A stretch of 40,532 nt of DNA, taken from contig WRET01000028.1 in the NCBI GenBank assembly GCA_009779195.1, positions 1 to 40,532 on the forward strand, read 5' to 3'. Below are positions 8,525-16,486 of the stretch, piece by piece. This DNA is from Micrococcales bacterium. Lineage in GTDB: Bacteria > Actinomycetota > Actinomycetes > Actinomycetales > Cellulomonadaceae. The stretch's first letter is position 1. Each line of letters starts with the position of its first letter. The notes below the pieces were generated by a model, which was not told where the DNA came from, searched no databases, and worked only from the letters and a program-made list of their open reading frames with translations. Position numbers and translations under genes: made by a program.

Positions 8525-10417
8525 TCACTGCTGGGTGCGGGCCTCGGCGACCTGGGCCAGCATGTCGTTGGCGAGATCGGCGGTGAAGGGGTTGGTGGTG
8601 GCGGCCTGCAGGTCTGCCGCGGCTTTGTCCAGGTCGCCTGTGGCGGCGTAGGTGTAGCCGGACAGCAGCAGAAGCTCAGGGTTGTCGGGGGACAGGCGCA
8701 AGGCTTTGTCGAGGCGCTCGCGGGCAAGCACGAAGTCGTCGAGAGAAATACTTGCCTGTGCTGCGCACCGCAGGGTCTCGGTGGATTCGGGGACGCGGGC
8801 GAGGGCGCGGCGGGCGTGCTTGTCAGCGGCGACAGCGGCGTCGGCGTCTTGGTACATCGCCAGGGGGGCCAGGAAGCAGGTGCCGAGCATGTCCACGTCG
8901 GCGTCCCAGGGGCGCAGGGTGTGGGCGGTGTCCAGGGCCTGGGTGGCAGCTTTCACGTCGCCTCGTGATGCCGCCTGGCCCGCCTGGTCGAGGGGGATCT
9001 CAGCGCCGACCGCAGGCACCAGGACGATAACCAGCACACCCGCGGCGACGCTCCAGGCGATGACGGGCCGGCGGTCGTCGACGACGACCTCGCTCTTGCG
9101 GCGGCCAGTGCGACGCGACTCGGTCCGCAGCCCGACGGCGACCAGCGACCCGGCGAGCGCAGCCACCAGCGGAACCGTCGCCGCTGACGTGAAGCTCACC
9201 GACAAGGCCACACCCGCGGCGGCCACACCCGCGAACCCCCCGACCAGCCAGCGGGTCCCGGCAGGGTCTGATCTGTCCCCGTCTGACCTGTCCCCGGAAC
9301 GTTCGCGTTCGGCCCGCCACCGGTCCCGCGCAGCCAGCACCATCACGACGAGGAGGACCACGGCCAGCAACGCCAGCAGCGTGCCACCAGCGACGACCAC
9401 CTGCAAGACCACCGAGTGCGGTGAGTCCAGCCCCATCGACGGGTCTTGTTCGGCCCACCACGAGGGTGGCAGGTGCGCGGGCGCCTGGTCGACGAAACCG
9501 GACGGTCCGGCACCGGTGACCGGACGGCTGGCCACAAGGTCGGCTGCGGTGCCCGCCATGGTCCAACGTCCCTGCGCGCTGGACGAGGCGACAGCGTCGG
9601 TCTCGTCCAGACGGTGGGCGATCCCGCCCGGGGCCAGCAGAGCCCCTGCGACCAGGGCGAGGCCGAGCGCCGCGGGTACGACAGCCCCCCGCACATGCCG
9701 CACCGAGCGGATACGCGCCCACCCGCACACGACCGCCGCCACCAACGCCGCCCCGAACGCCCCACGCGACCCGCTGGTCACCACAGTCGCCCCAGCGGCC
9801 ACCACCGCAGCGACCAACAGCCACCGGCGGACCGGGCTGCGCGCCCCAGGCCACAGATGTGCCAGCAGCACACCGAGCACGACCGCCCCCACGGTGCCCT
9901 GGTCGCTGGCATTGCCCAGCAGTGCCCCAGGGCGGCTCACATCGCCCCCCAGAGGCCGCAGCCCCGCCGCCTCAGCGACGGCCACGACCGCGAGCACCAC
10001 TGACGCCCACGACAGCACCGTCAGTGCCCACCCCCGCCGTTGGGCCGACGCCCGAGGCCCCCACAGCCGAGCCCCGGCCCACAACGCCCCCGCGTACAGC
10101 GTCAACGCGACCAGGCCCTCGTACCGGGGCCACCGCCCGACCAGCTGGGCCCACGGTGCCGGTGAGACCAGCGCCGCCAACACCAACACCCCAGCGCACC
10201 CCGCCAGGACCCACACCACTGTGCGCGGTAACCGTCCGGCTGGTGGCGACCACGCCGCCAGCAGCACCCCCGCCGCCACGACCAGCAGCTTCGGCAGCAA
10301 GAACCGGTACAGGCCCCCAGGGAAGAACACGACGAACCCAGCGACCAACAACACGGCCGCGACCCGGGAGACCAGATCGTCGGGTGCTTCCTGGCTGGAC
10401 GTCTGGACGGGTGACAT
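8525..10417 (-). CDS. O-antigen ligase-like polytopic membrane protein with TPR tail
   Basis: A 630-aa protein. Residues 1 to about 470 contain many hydrophobic helices with the Wzy/O-antigen-ligase family pattern: a central membrane block, RPGALLGNASDQG, the SGSRGAFGA segment, and an extracytoplasmic loop with TGAGPSGFVDQAP. A last membrane helix near 485-505 is followed by a roughly 150-residue TPR-type helical repeat region (ALDTAHTLRPWDADV..., ALRLSPDNPELLLLSGYTY...). It probably polymerises or transfers a cell-surface glycan; the acceptor is unknown. The start at 10417 (MSPVQTSSQEAP) is preferred over the upstream Met at 10507, whose extra 30 residues look non-coding. TACAAT lies six bases before it, implying a leaderless mRNA. 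No glycan cluster is adjacent. Confidence 0.8.
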   Translation of the reverse strand: MSPVQTSSQEAPDDLVSRVAAVLLVAGFVVFFPGGLYRFLLPKLLVVAAGVLLAAWSPPAGRLPRTVVWVLAGCAGVLVLAALVSPAPWAQLVGRWPRYEGLVALTLYAGALWAGARLWGPRASAQRRGWALTVLSWASVVLAVVAVAEAAGLRPLGGDVSRPGALLGNASDQGTVGAVVLGVLLAHLWPGARSPVRRWLLVAAVVAAGATVVTSGSRGAFGAALVAAVVCGWARIRSVRHVRGAVVPAALGLALVAGALLAPGGIAHRLDETDAVASSSAQGRWTMAGTAADLVASRPVTGAGPSGFVDQAPAHLPPSWWAEQDPSMGLDSPHSVVLQVVVAGGTLLALLAVVLLVVMVLAARDRWRAERERSGDRSDGDRSDPAGTRWLVGGFAGVAAAGVALSVSFTSAATVPLVAALAGSLVAVGLRTESRRTGRRKSEVVVDDRRPVIAWSVAAGVLVIVLVPAVGAEIPLDQAGQAASRGDVKAATQALDTAHTLRPWDADVDMLGTCFLAPLAMYQDADAAVAADKHARRALARVPESTETLRCAAQASISLDDFVLARERLDKALRLSPDNPELLLLSGYTYAATGDLDKAAADLQAATTNPFTADLANDMLAQVAEARTQQ

Positions 10418-10905
10418 ACGCGGATTGTACCCATCTCTCCCGGATGGGCCATGGTGAGGGTTTGGCACATACGTACAGATTATGATGATATGCAGTATTG
10501 CACTCATTTTTGTCCGTCAATTCCTTCTGCTGATGTCGCTGACGCCACAGCACCGCCTTTTTCACCCCCAGTGGCCATGAGACCTGTTTTTGCGGCGTCT
10601 GTGCCTGTGCGGGACGTGAGTGACCAGCAGAACTGCGGCAATCCAGCGGATCAGACCCGTTGCAGTCAATGGGCGATATGCCCGGATCTTTGGGTTCTTC
10701 CCCGTGCGAGACGGGCGGGGGTGACATAAGGTCCAGCACAGGTCCGGTCTGTGGTGCTCTGCGCCACTGGCCGGTTGCGCTGGGTGGAGGTCAACGGGTG
10801 ATTTCTTTCCAGCGCCACGCGGTTGTGCTGGTCTCAGCGGCCTTTCCCTGGTCCGCCACCGCCCGAGAAGCAGTTGTCCAGTCACGACTCATCGAGGAGT
10901 TCGAC
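10418..10905. other. Divergent intergenic region with AT-rich patch
   Basis: About 490 bp between two divergent genes. It contains an AT-rich stretch around 10460-10520 and small GC-rich hairpins, for example CCCGT/ACGGG near 10705. Such a long leader before the surface-protein gene could hold regulatory elements, but I recognise no riboswitch class and no operator. Confidence 0.4.
10424..10429 (-). promoter_or_regulatory. Candidate -10 of the O-antigen-ligase-like gene (leaderless)
   Basis: TACAAT on the minus strand, a near-consensus -10, six bases upstream of the ATG at 10417. No Shine-Dalgarno in the interval and no clear -35. Confidence 0.55.
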
Positions 10906-12612
10906 GTGATAGCAGTCCACCAGTCGGCCCGGCGCAAGATCGCCCTGATCATCGCGGCAGCCGTCGTCATGGCTTTTGCAGTCCTGGGCTCCACAAGCCC
11001 AGCGTCCGCGGCAGGCACAGGCACAGTGTCGGGGACGATCACCCAGGCCGGGGCGCCGTTGTTGCAGACCATTGCGTTCAACACCGTCACCAGTAGTTAC
11101 TGGGTCACACCGGGGCCAGGTGGTGCCTACTCCATAGCCCTGGAGGAGGGGGCTTACACCGTGGGGTCCGCGGACGTCGCCGGGGTGCTCGGCGCGGTGA
11201 CTGTCGTCGCGGGGCAGAATGTCGTGTGGGACTTCGACTTCGAGTGGGACACCGTCGCTGTCTCGGGCACCGTTACCCGCGACGGGGCGCCTGTCACGTC
11301 GGGAGTCGTGTATGTTTCCGCCGGTCCCGATGCGTACGGCCAGTGGACGATCTCGGGCTCAGGCGCGTACTCGGGCACAGTGATGCCAGGCCAGTACAGC
11401 GTCCAGATCCATACTCCCAATGAGCTTTTTCGGTCGGGTGGTACGTTCACGGCTGTTACTCCTGGGGGGTCGCTGGTGCACGACGTCGCTTTGGCTGCCT
11501 TGGCTCAGGTATCAGGCCAGGTGGTCTCAACTGCTGGCGCTCCTGTCCCAGGCGTCGACGCGATAACTGATCCCTGGATTTCGGGTGAGAGCGCCTGGGC
11601 AGCGACGTCGGACGCCGCTGGGCAGCTCGAGCCCTGGTTTTCGATGGATGTTGGGCAGACTGTGGTGATCGGGGTGAACCGGCAGAGCCGCCAGTCGTTG
11701 TACACGGGTCGTTTCTACGCTGGCCCTGGGGTCCTGGGTTCGGCCACGCAGGCCGGGGCGCTGCCGGTGACGACCACGGCGACGACCGACCTTGGGCAGA
11801 TCGTGCTGGACACGTGCGGGACAGTGAGCGGCACGGTCTCGGACATGGGCTCCTGGACGACGCCGGGGGTCGACTTGGTCGAGGTGGTCGTCTTCAACGA
11901 TGACGACGCCGACTTGGTGTCACGTACTGCACCCGTGGCGGCCGACGGTTCGTTCGCGGTGACGGGGCTGCTGCCAGGGTCGTACTACGCCGCGGCCGTC
12001 TCGCTCAACACGGGCCTGTTGGAGGCCCGGGAGTTCTTCGAGGGAGTGGCCCCAGAGACAGGTACGCCGAACGTGGTGGTCAACAGTACGTGTGGTGCGG
12101 TCACCGGGGTCGACTTCGGCAGTGCGGACCAACCTCCCACAGGGTTCACCCCGGACGAGAACGACCTGGTCGATAACTTGAAGGGCAAGATCAGTGCGCC
12201 GGACGCAGCCACGGCTGGTTCGACGGTGACGGTCCAGGTGCCTGGGCACGCGGGCGAGAGCGTGTACGCGTACTTGTTCAGCGACCCGGTCTACCTAGGT
12301 CGGCACGTGGTGTCGTCGGGCGGGACGATCGCGGTCAAGCTCCCTGCTGGTGTCACCGGTGTGCACCGGATCGCGGTCTACGCCCTGTCGGGGGTCCTCA
12401 TCGGTTGGGACACCATCACGATCTCGGCGGCCTCTGGGCCCGGCGACGACGGGTCTAAGGCTGGTGGTTCTGGTGGCAAGAAGTCCGGCGGCGGGTCACG
12501 GCTGCCGATCACTGGTGCTGCGGCCGGTCCGGTGCTGGCGCTCATCGCTGCCCTGACGGCAGCCGGGTGCGCCCTGCTGGTGGTGCGCCGCCGACGCCAC
12601 AGCACTGTGTAG
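10906..12612 (+). CDS. LPITG-anchored surface protein with repeated Ig/prealbumin-like domains (paralogue 1)
   Basis: A 568-aa secreted, sortase-anchored protein. The N-terminal signal peptide has a basic start, a hydrophobic core and a PASAA cleavage region. Several beta-rich repeats beginning V-S-G-T-V/I-T follow, resembling carboxypeptidase-regulatory/SpaA-type stalk domains. A segment with VNRQSRQSLYTGR, a domain before the stalk end (VYAYLFSDPVYLG...), a Gly/Ser/Lys linker, LPITG at 533-537, a membrane helix and the basic tail RRRRHSTV complete it. The GTG start at 10906 is chosen because GAGGAG lies six bases upstream and the signal peptide follows directly; the longer frame from 10660 is not plausible. 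It is a tandem paralogue of the gene at 12858. Likely an adhesin or stalk; ligand unknown. Confidence 0.85.
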   Translation: MIAVHQSARRKIALIIAAAVVMAFAVLGSTSPASAAGTGTVSGTITQAGAPLLQTIAFNTVTSSYWVTPGPGGAYSIALEEGAYTVGSADVAGVLGAVTVVAGQNVVWDFDFEWDTVAVSGTVTRDGAPVTSGVVYVSAGPDAYGQWTISGSGAYSGTVMPGQYSVQIHTPNELFRSGGTFTAVTPGGSLVHDVALAALAQVSGQVVSTAGAPVPGVDAITDPWISGESAWAATSDAAGQLEPWFSMDVGQTVVIGVNRQSRQSLYTGRFYAGPGVLGSATQAGALPVTTTATTDLGQIVLDTCGTVSGTVSDMGSWTTPGVDLVEVVVFNDDDADLVSRTAPVAADGSFAVTGLLPGSYYAAAVSLNTGLLEAREFFEGVAPETGTPNVVVNSTCGAVTGVDFGSADQPPTGFTPDENDLVDNLKGKISAPDAATAGSTVTVQVPGHAGESVYAYLFSDPVYLGRHVVSSGGTIAVKLPAGVTGVHRIAVYALSGVLIGWDTITISAASGPGDDGSKAGGSGGKKSGGGSRLPITGAAAGPVLALIAALTAAGCALLVVRRRRHSTV

Positions 12613-12623
12613 CCAAACCCCAC

Positions 12624-12659
12624 CCGGACGCCGCGAGAGCACGCTCTCGCGGCGTCCGG
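12624..12659 (+). terminator. Strong hairpin after surface protein 1
   Basis: A perfect 16-bp stem (CCGGACGCCGCGAGAG pairing with its complement at 12644-12659) with a CACG loop, 11 bp after the stop. No T-tract follows, as is common in high-GC actinobacteria. The stem is nearly the same as the one after paralogue 2. Confidence 0.75.
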
Positions 12660-12669
12660 CTGTGTGTCC

Positions 12670-12749
12670 GCACGACGACATCGTTCAGTTTTCACCAGAT
12701 CGTTCACAAATGTGAACTATCTGGTGAGAACTGGACGATGTCGTCGTGC
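12670..12749. repeat. Long palindrome, copy A (39-bp arms)
   Basis: Arms 12670-12708 and 12711-12749 with a 2-base centre. Outer box GCACGACGACATCGTTCAG (19), middle box TTTTCACCAGATC (13), core GTTCACA (7). The right arm pairs throughout except two G-T wobbles and one mismatch. The outer and core boxes recur in copy B (36960-38007, interrupted by an IS5 element), while the 13-bp middle differs completely yet remains self-complementary. It lies between the terminator of surface gene 1 and the start of surface gene 2. Function unknown. Confidence 0.85.
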
Positions 12750-12857
12750 AGGCATGGCTGTCCTGGTTGCTGCATTGGTCGGGTCTGCCTAGGGTCATGA
12801 CTGGGTGGGGCGGAGTTGTCATTGCACGTGTCGGTTGGACAAGAGGGTGGGTGCCTT

Positions 12858-14390
12858 ATGGCAGGGCAGTGGTCGATACGTAAGGTTATTGTGCTGGTGG
12901 CAGTGTCGGTTGTGGCGCTCCTCGGGGTTGTCGCGGCGGTTGTTGTGCCTGCCCAGGCTGTGGCGGTCGTCACGAACGTCTCGGGGGACGTGACACGCGC
13001 AGGGGTGGCATTCTCGGTGTCCGACAGCGTGCAGGTGGGATTTGCGGACGGCGGGACCACCACCTGGGCGACGGTTGGCGCGGGCCACTACGACGTGTAC
13101 GTGGCGCCCGGCCAATACGAGGTCTACATCCAGGTCGAGACTGTGACGAGGCATGCGGGGACCGTCACTGTCATGGACGAATTGAGCCAGATCGAGAATT
13201 TTGACCTTCCTGCCCTTGTGGACCTGTCGGGACAGGTGGTCACCACTGCTGGTGCCATTGCCGACGGCGTCTTGGTCGCCTCCGACTTTGGCGGGCTTGA
13301 CGGGTTCGGCGGCTACGCGCTGGCGTCTGGCGGCGACGGGCACTTCACGCTGGACATGGTCGACGTCGGCGGGCAGCTGACGATCGCCGTGAACCGGCAG
13401 AGCCGGCAGTCGCTGTACACCGGCCGCTACTACGCAGGACCAGGCAACCTCGGATCGGCCACGGCGGCTGGTGCCACCAAGGTCACGGTCAGCCAGACGA
13501 CGGTCCTCGGGCAGACGGTGCTCGACACCTGCGGCACGGTGAGCGGCACAGTCGACCCCATAGTGTGGGAGCACCTCGGCCCCGACCTGTCCGTGGTGGT
13601 TTTCAACGACGACAACCCTGACCTGGTGACCCGCAGCGCCCCCGTGGCGGCCGACGCTTCGTTCACCGTCACCGGCTTGTTGCCTGGGTCGTACTACGCG
13701 GCGCTCGTCGAGACCGCCAGCAGTGTGACCCTCGGGTACTACGACGGCGTCTCGCCCGCAGAAGCAGGGTCGCCGAACATCGTGGTCTCCAGCACCTGCG
13801 CAGGGATGGATGGACTCGTCTTCGTCGTTCCCGTCATCGGGCCGCCACTGCCGTCGCCGCCCACGTGGGATCCGCCCACGGATCCGCCCACGTTGGGTCC
13901 GCCGCCGACGCCCGGGATGGTTCCGCCCTCGAAGCCTGCGCTGGCTTCGACCGGCATGTCGGCTCCAGGTCCGGCAGGCACGTCAGGTGGTGTGTCTGGA
14001 CCGGGGAGCGCGACGCCCGGTGCGTTGGTGAAGGTGAAGGTGGGCAGCACGTACGCTGGGCAAGACGTCGAGGTGTACCTGTTCAGCGACCCGGTCTTCC
14101 TCGGCCAGAAGACCGTGGACAGCGACGGGACGATCGAGGTCAAGCTCCCTGACGGTGTGACCGGCACCCACAAGCTGGCCGTCTACGCCCTCAGCGGGGC
14201 ACTCATCGGCTGGGACACCATCACGATCAGTGCACCGGCGAAGGGCGCCCAGGTAGCCAAGAGCGCAGCACAAGGCACGAGGGGGCTGCCGATCACCGGT
14301 GCGGCCGTGGCGCCTGTGGCCATCACCATCGGCGTGTGTGTGGTGGCTGGGCTCGCCTTGGTCGTGGCACGGGCGCGCAGACGAGTCTGA
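12858..14390 (+). CDS. LPITG-anchored surface protein (paralogue 2)
   Basis: A 510-aa paralogue of the preceding surface protein. It has a signal peptide (basic WSIRK start, long hydrophobic core, PAQAVA cleavage region), fewer stalk repeats, and the shared blocks VNRQSRQSLYTGRYYAGPG, LDTCGTVSGTV and TGLLPGSYYA. A proline-rich hinge (about residues 330-365, PPTWDPPTDPPT) is absent from paralogue 1. Then come the shared VYLFSDPVFLG domain, LPITG at 477-481, a membrane helix and a basic tail. The ATG at 12858 is preferred because GAGGGTGG lies shortly upstream and the signal peptide follows; the frame also opens at TTG 12816. It has its own upstream region with the long palindrome. Probably arose by tandem duplication and is cell-wall-linked by a sortase encoded elsewhere. 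Confidence 0.85.
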   Translation: MAGQWSIRKVIVLVAVSVVALLGVVAAVVVPAQAVAVVTNVSGDVTRAGVAFSVSDSVQVGFADGGTTTWATVGAGHYDVYVAPGQYEVYIQVETVTRHAGTVTVMDELSQIENFDLPALVDLSGQVVTTAGAIADGVLVASDFGGLDGFGGYALASGGDGHFTLDMVDVGGQLTIAVNRQSRQSLYTGRYYAGPGNLGSATAAGATKVTVSQTTVLGQTVLDTCGTVSGTVDPIVWEHLGPDLSVVVFNDDNPDLVTRSAPVAADASFTVTGLLPGSYYAALVETASSVTLGYYDGVSPAEAGSPNIVVSSTCAGMDGLVFVVPVIGPPLPSPPTWDPPTDPPTLGPPPTPGMVPPSKPALASTGMSAPGPAGTSGGVSGPGSATPGALVKVKVGSTYAGQDVEVYLFSDPVFLGQKTVDSDGTIEVKLPDGVTGTHKLAVYALSGALIGWDTITISAPAKGAQVAKSAAQGTRGLPITGAAVAPVAITIGVCVVAGLALVVARARRRV

Positions 14391-14409
14391 GACTCTTTGC
14401 AGTCTCATC

Positions 14410-14446
14410 CACGGACGCCGCGAGACACGTTCTCGCGGCGTCCGTG
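14410..14446 (+). terminator. Strong hairpin after surface protein 2
   Basis: A perfect 16-bp stem (14410-14425 with 14431-14446; core GGACGCCGCGAGA) and a CACGT loop, about 20 bp after the stop. The core stem matches the hairpin after paralogue 1, so gene and terminator were probably duplicated together. Confidence 0.75.
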
Positions 14447-14502
14447 CCTGTGTGTCCGGGTTGTGCGGCGTCGATGTCACGGCCCCTTTAGCCTCACCTT
14501 CG

Positions 14503-14532
14503 GCACGCCGCGAGACTTGTCTCGTGGTGTCC
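14503..14532. repeat. Third, degenerate copy of the surface-gene hairpin
   Basis: Left arm GCACGCCGCGAGA, loop CTTG, right arm TCTCGTGGTGTCC: 13 bp with one mismatch and two wobbles. It is clearly related to the stems at 12624 and 14410 but has no gene directly before it, which suggests a third surface-gene unit was once here or that the hairpin itself was duplicated. Confidence 0.6.
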
Positions 14533-15115
14533 TTGCGGGGGCCGTGGGTGTTATGCGCCAGTTGTCGCTTTAGTCTTGTTGGTCGGGTGTTCATGACCAG
14601 CGAGGATGTCGCCGCGAGGGTTGGGGCCAGGCAGTGTGACCAATGACACATTGGAGGAGATAAGGGCAGGTGAGAGGGGGTTCGGGGGCGTTTTCGCCTG
14701 AAGATACCGAGTGCCGCGGTTGCCGGAACTTGTCACCCGTGAGAGCGTCACCGATAGCCGGATGACGCGTGGACTTATCTGAGGCGGCACACCCGACAAC
14801 GGGTGCTCACCAGCGCATCGAGAACACAGTCGTTCTGGCGATGACCGGGAGCCGCGTTCCCGGTCGCCTCCGCCGAGGCTGATGATAGCTGTGGCGGCGA
14901 GTCCGGCTGGGTCGGCTCCGGGATCCAGCCGGACTCATGGGCGTTTGTCCCATTCTCTTCTGTAATGTCTGGGTGGAAGCCTAGTGGTCCGTAGCGACTC
15001 AAATGCCGGGTTCGCGGTATTTTAGGCGCGACAGGCTCCGAGTTATGCGGATCATGTCCAGATTTGACCCCGCTCTCAGGTGGCTGGCACCACCAGCGTC
15101 AGACAAACTCGAAGG
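14533..15115. other. Gene-free, hairpin-rich region
   Basis: About 580 bp without a convincing gene. It contains a hairpin GACCGGGA/TCCCGGTC (14843-14850 with 14858-14865) and a perfect 12-bp stem GAGTCCGGCTGG/CCAGCCGGACTC (14900-14911 with 14926-14937). Could be a structured leader, a small RNA, or remains of a deleted gene. No known riboswitch consensus was recognised. Confidence 0.4.
15104..15109 (+). promoter_or_regulatory. Candidate -10 of the T5orf172 gene (leaderless)
   Basis: CAAACT six bases before the ATG at 15116. Weak on its own; listed because the same geometry recurs at other starts in the window. Confidence 0.25.
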
Positions 15116-16381
15116 ATGAGCATCGCACTGCCGGACGAACCCGAGCGCCCCAGGGGCAAGTTCTTCGGTGCCCGGGCTCAGGCCCGGTACCTGGAAGCCG
15201 AGAACCACCGGTTGCGGACTGCGCTGGAACAGCTCGACGGTCTGGGGCTGGTCGAGATCCGCGACGTCATCACCCAGGCCCGCCAGGCGCTCGCAGCCCT
15301 CGACGAGCAGCACGAGACGACTGTCGCCGAGCTGGAGACGGCCCAGGCCCAGCTGCTCGACGTGCGCCGTGATGTGCTGGTGCAACAGCGCGGGCTGTAC
15401 GACGTCGAGCACCCGGCCGAGGCCTCGCCCACCCTCGCCGAGAAGCTGTCGACAGTGCGCGCGAGGATCCACCACCTCGTAGCCCGCGGCGACGCTGTCG
15501 GTGTGGCCACGGACTTCCGGCTCAACAAACGTGCGAGGTCCGCGATCGAGCGCGCGCTGCCCTCACAGCTGTCGGCACTGGCACTGGCCGCCTACGACGC
15601 AGAAGCAGAGAACGCGATCCGCATGGTCGAACCTGGCCGGCTCGACGTGGCCCGTGCCCGCCTCGACCGGTTCGCGCAGACGGTGTCCGAGTGCGGCCAT
15701 ATCGTCGACCTGCATATCGACCCCGAGTACCACCGGTTGCGCACGGTCGAGCTGGAGCTGGCAGCCCAGCACGCGGCGGCCTTGGCGGGGGAGGCCGAGA
15801 CCGAGCGTGACCACCGCGCCGCCCTGGCGCAGTCCAGCAGGGTCGCCGACCGTCTGCGTCACGAACGCAGCCTCCTGGAGCTCGAACGTGAGCACTGCTC
15901 GAGCGCGCTGGCGGTGGCGCACGCCCGCGCCGACACCGCGGAGACCGAACGCCAGGTGGCACGTCTGGCGGACCTCGACCAGGCCCTGGCCGACATCACC
16001 GGGCGCACCGTCGACACGCGCGCCGGGTACGTGTACGTGGTGTCCAACATCGGGTCGTTCGGCGACGGTGTGGTCAAGATCGGTATGACGCGCCGCCCCG
16101 ACCCCATGAACCACATCCGCGAGCTGGCCGACGAGTCTGTGCCGTTCGACTTCGACGTGCACGCCATGTTCTTCGCCCCCGACGCCGTGGCGGTCCTGGC
16201 GGTGCTGCACGAGCACCTGGCCGACCGTCGCGTGAACCTCGTCAACCACCGCCGCGAGTTCTTCCGCGCCACCCCGCTGGAGGTGTTCAACACCCTGGCG
16301 ACCCACCGCATCGGCGTCCCCGAGTTCCGCACCCGGCCTGGAGCCACCGAGTACCGCACATCGGCGCAGATGGCCCGCTGA
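15116..16381 (+). CDS. DUF4041 / T5orf172 (GIY-YIG-like) domain protein
   Basis: A 421-aa protein. Residues 1 to about 100 and 220-290 are coiled-coil-like with many Glu/Gln/Ala. The middle matches the DUF4041 pattern (AYDAEAENAIRMV..., HIDPEYHRLRTVELELA). The C-terminal domain is T5orf172/MUG113, a GIY-YIG-superfamily fold, with GYVYVVSN and VVKIGMTRR, then LHEHLADRRVNLVNHRREFF. Such proteins occur in phages and in bacterial accessory regions and are predicted nucleases, but biological roles are mostly undefined. The ATG at 15116 is chosen; the frame also has an upstream GTG at 15080 without better signals. It stands alone between a hairpin-rich gap and the nnr operon. Confidence 0.8.
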   Translation: MSIALPDEPERPRGKFFGARAQARYLEAENHRLRTALEQLDGLGLVEIRDVITQARQALAALDEQHETTVAELETAQAQLLDVRRDVLVQQRGLYDVEHPAEASPTLAEKLSTVRARIHHLVARGDAVGVATDFRLNKRARSAIERALPSQLSALALAAYDAEAENAIRMVEPGRLDVARARLDRFAQTVSECGHIVDLHIDPEYHRLRTVELELAAQHAAALAGEAETERDHRAALAQSSRVADRLRHERSLLELEREHCSSALAVAHARADTAETERQVARLADLDQALADITGRTVDTRAGYVYVVSNIGSFGDGVVKIGMTRRPDPMNHIRELADESVPFDFDVHAMFFAPDAVAVLAVLHEHLADRRVNLVNHRREFFRATPLEVFNTLATHRIGVPEFRTRPGATEYRTSAQMAR

Positions 16382-16474
16382 CCTGTGGCGGCCCGTAGCG
16401 ACCGCGCGACGGGGGTGGTCGTCGGGGTAGGGAGTCGTCGGCTCGCCTGAGACGGCTGCGCCGCGCTGGCACGG

Positions 16475-16480
16475 CAAGAT
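16475..16480 (+). promoter_or_regulatory. Candidate -10 of nnr (leaderless)
   Basis: CAAGAT, six bases before the ATG at 16487, with no Shine-Dalgarno between. Would drive the nnr-alr-tsaE run. Confidence 0.35.
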
Positions 16481-16486
16481 GGACCT

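Noticed and set aside
8682..10457. Plus-strand open frame of 591 codons opposite the O-antigen-ligase-like gene
   Set aside because: Low-complexity Ser/Thr/Ala/Pro/Arg text; the minus strand encodes a coherent polytopic membrane protein.
10418..10905. Riboswitch in the leader of surface gene 1
   Set aside because: Small hairpins only; none matches a riboswitch consensus I can recognise.
12601..12760. CRISPR-like or tRNA-like structure around the palindrome
   Set aside because: Only one inverted repeat with no direct-repeat/spacer periodicity; arms are too long and no cloverleaf elements are present.
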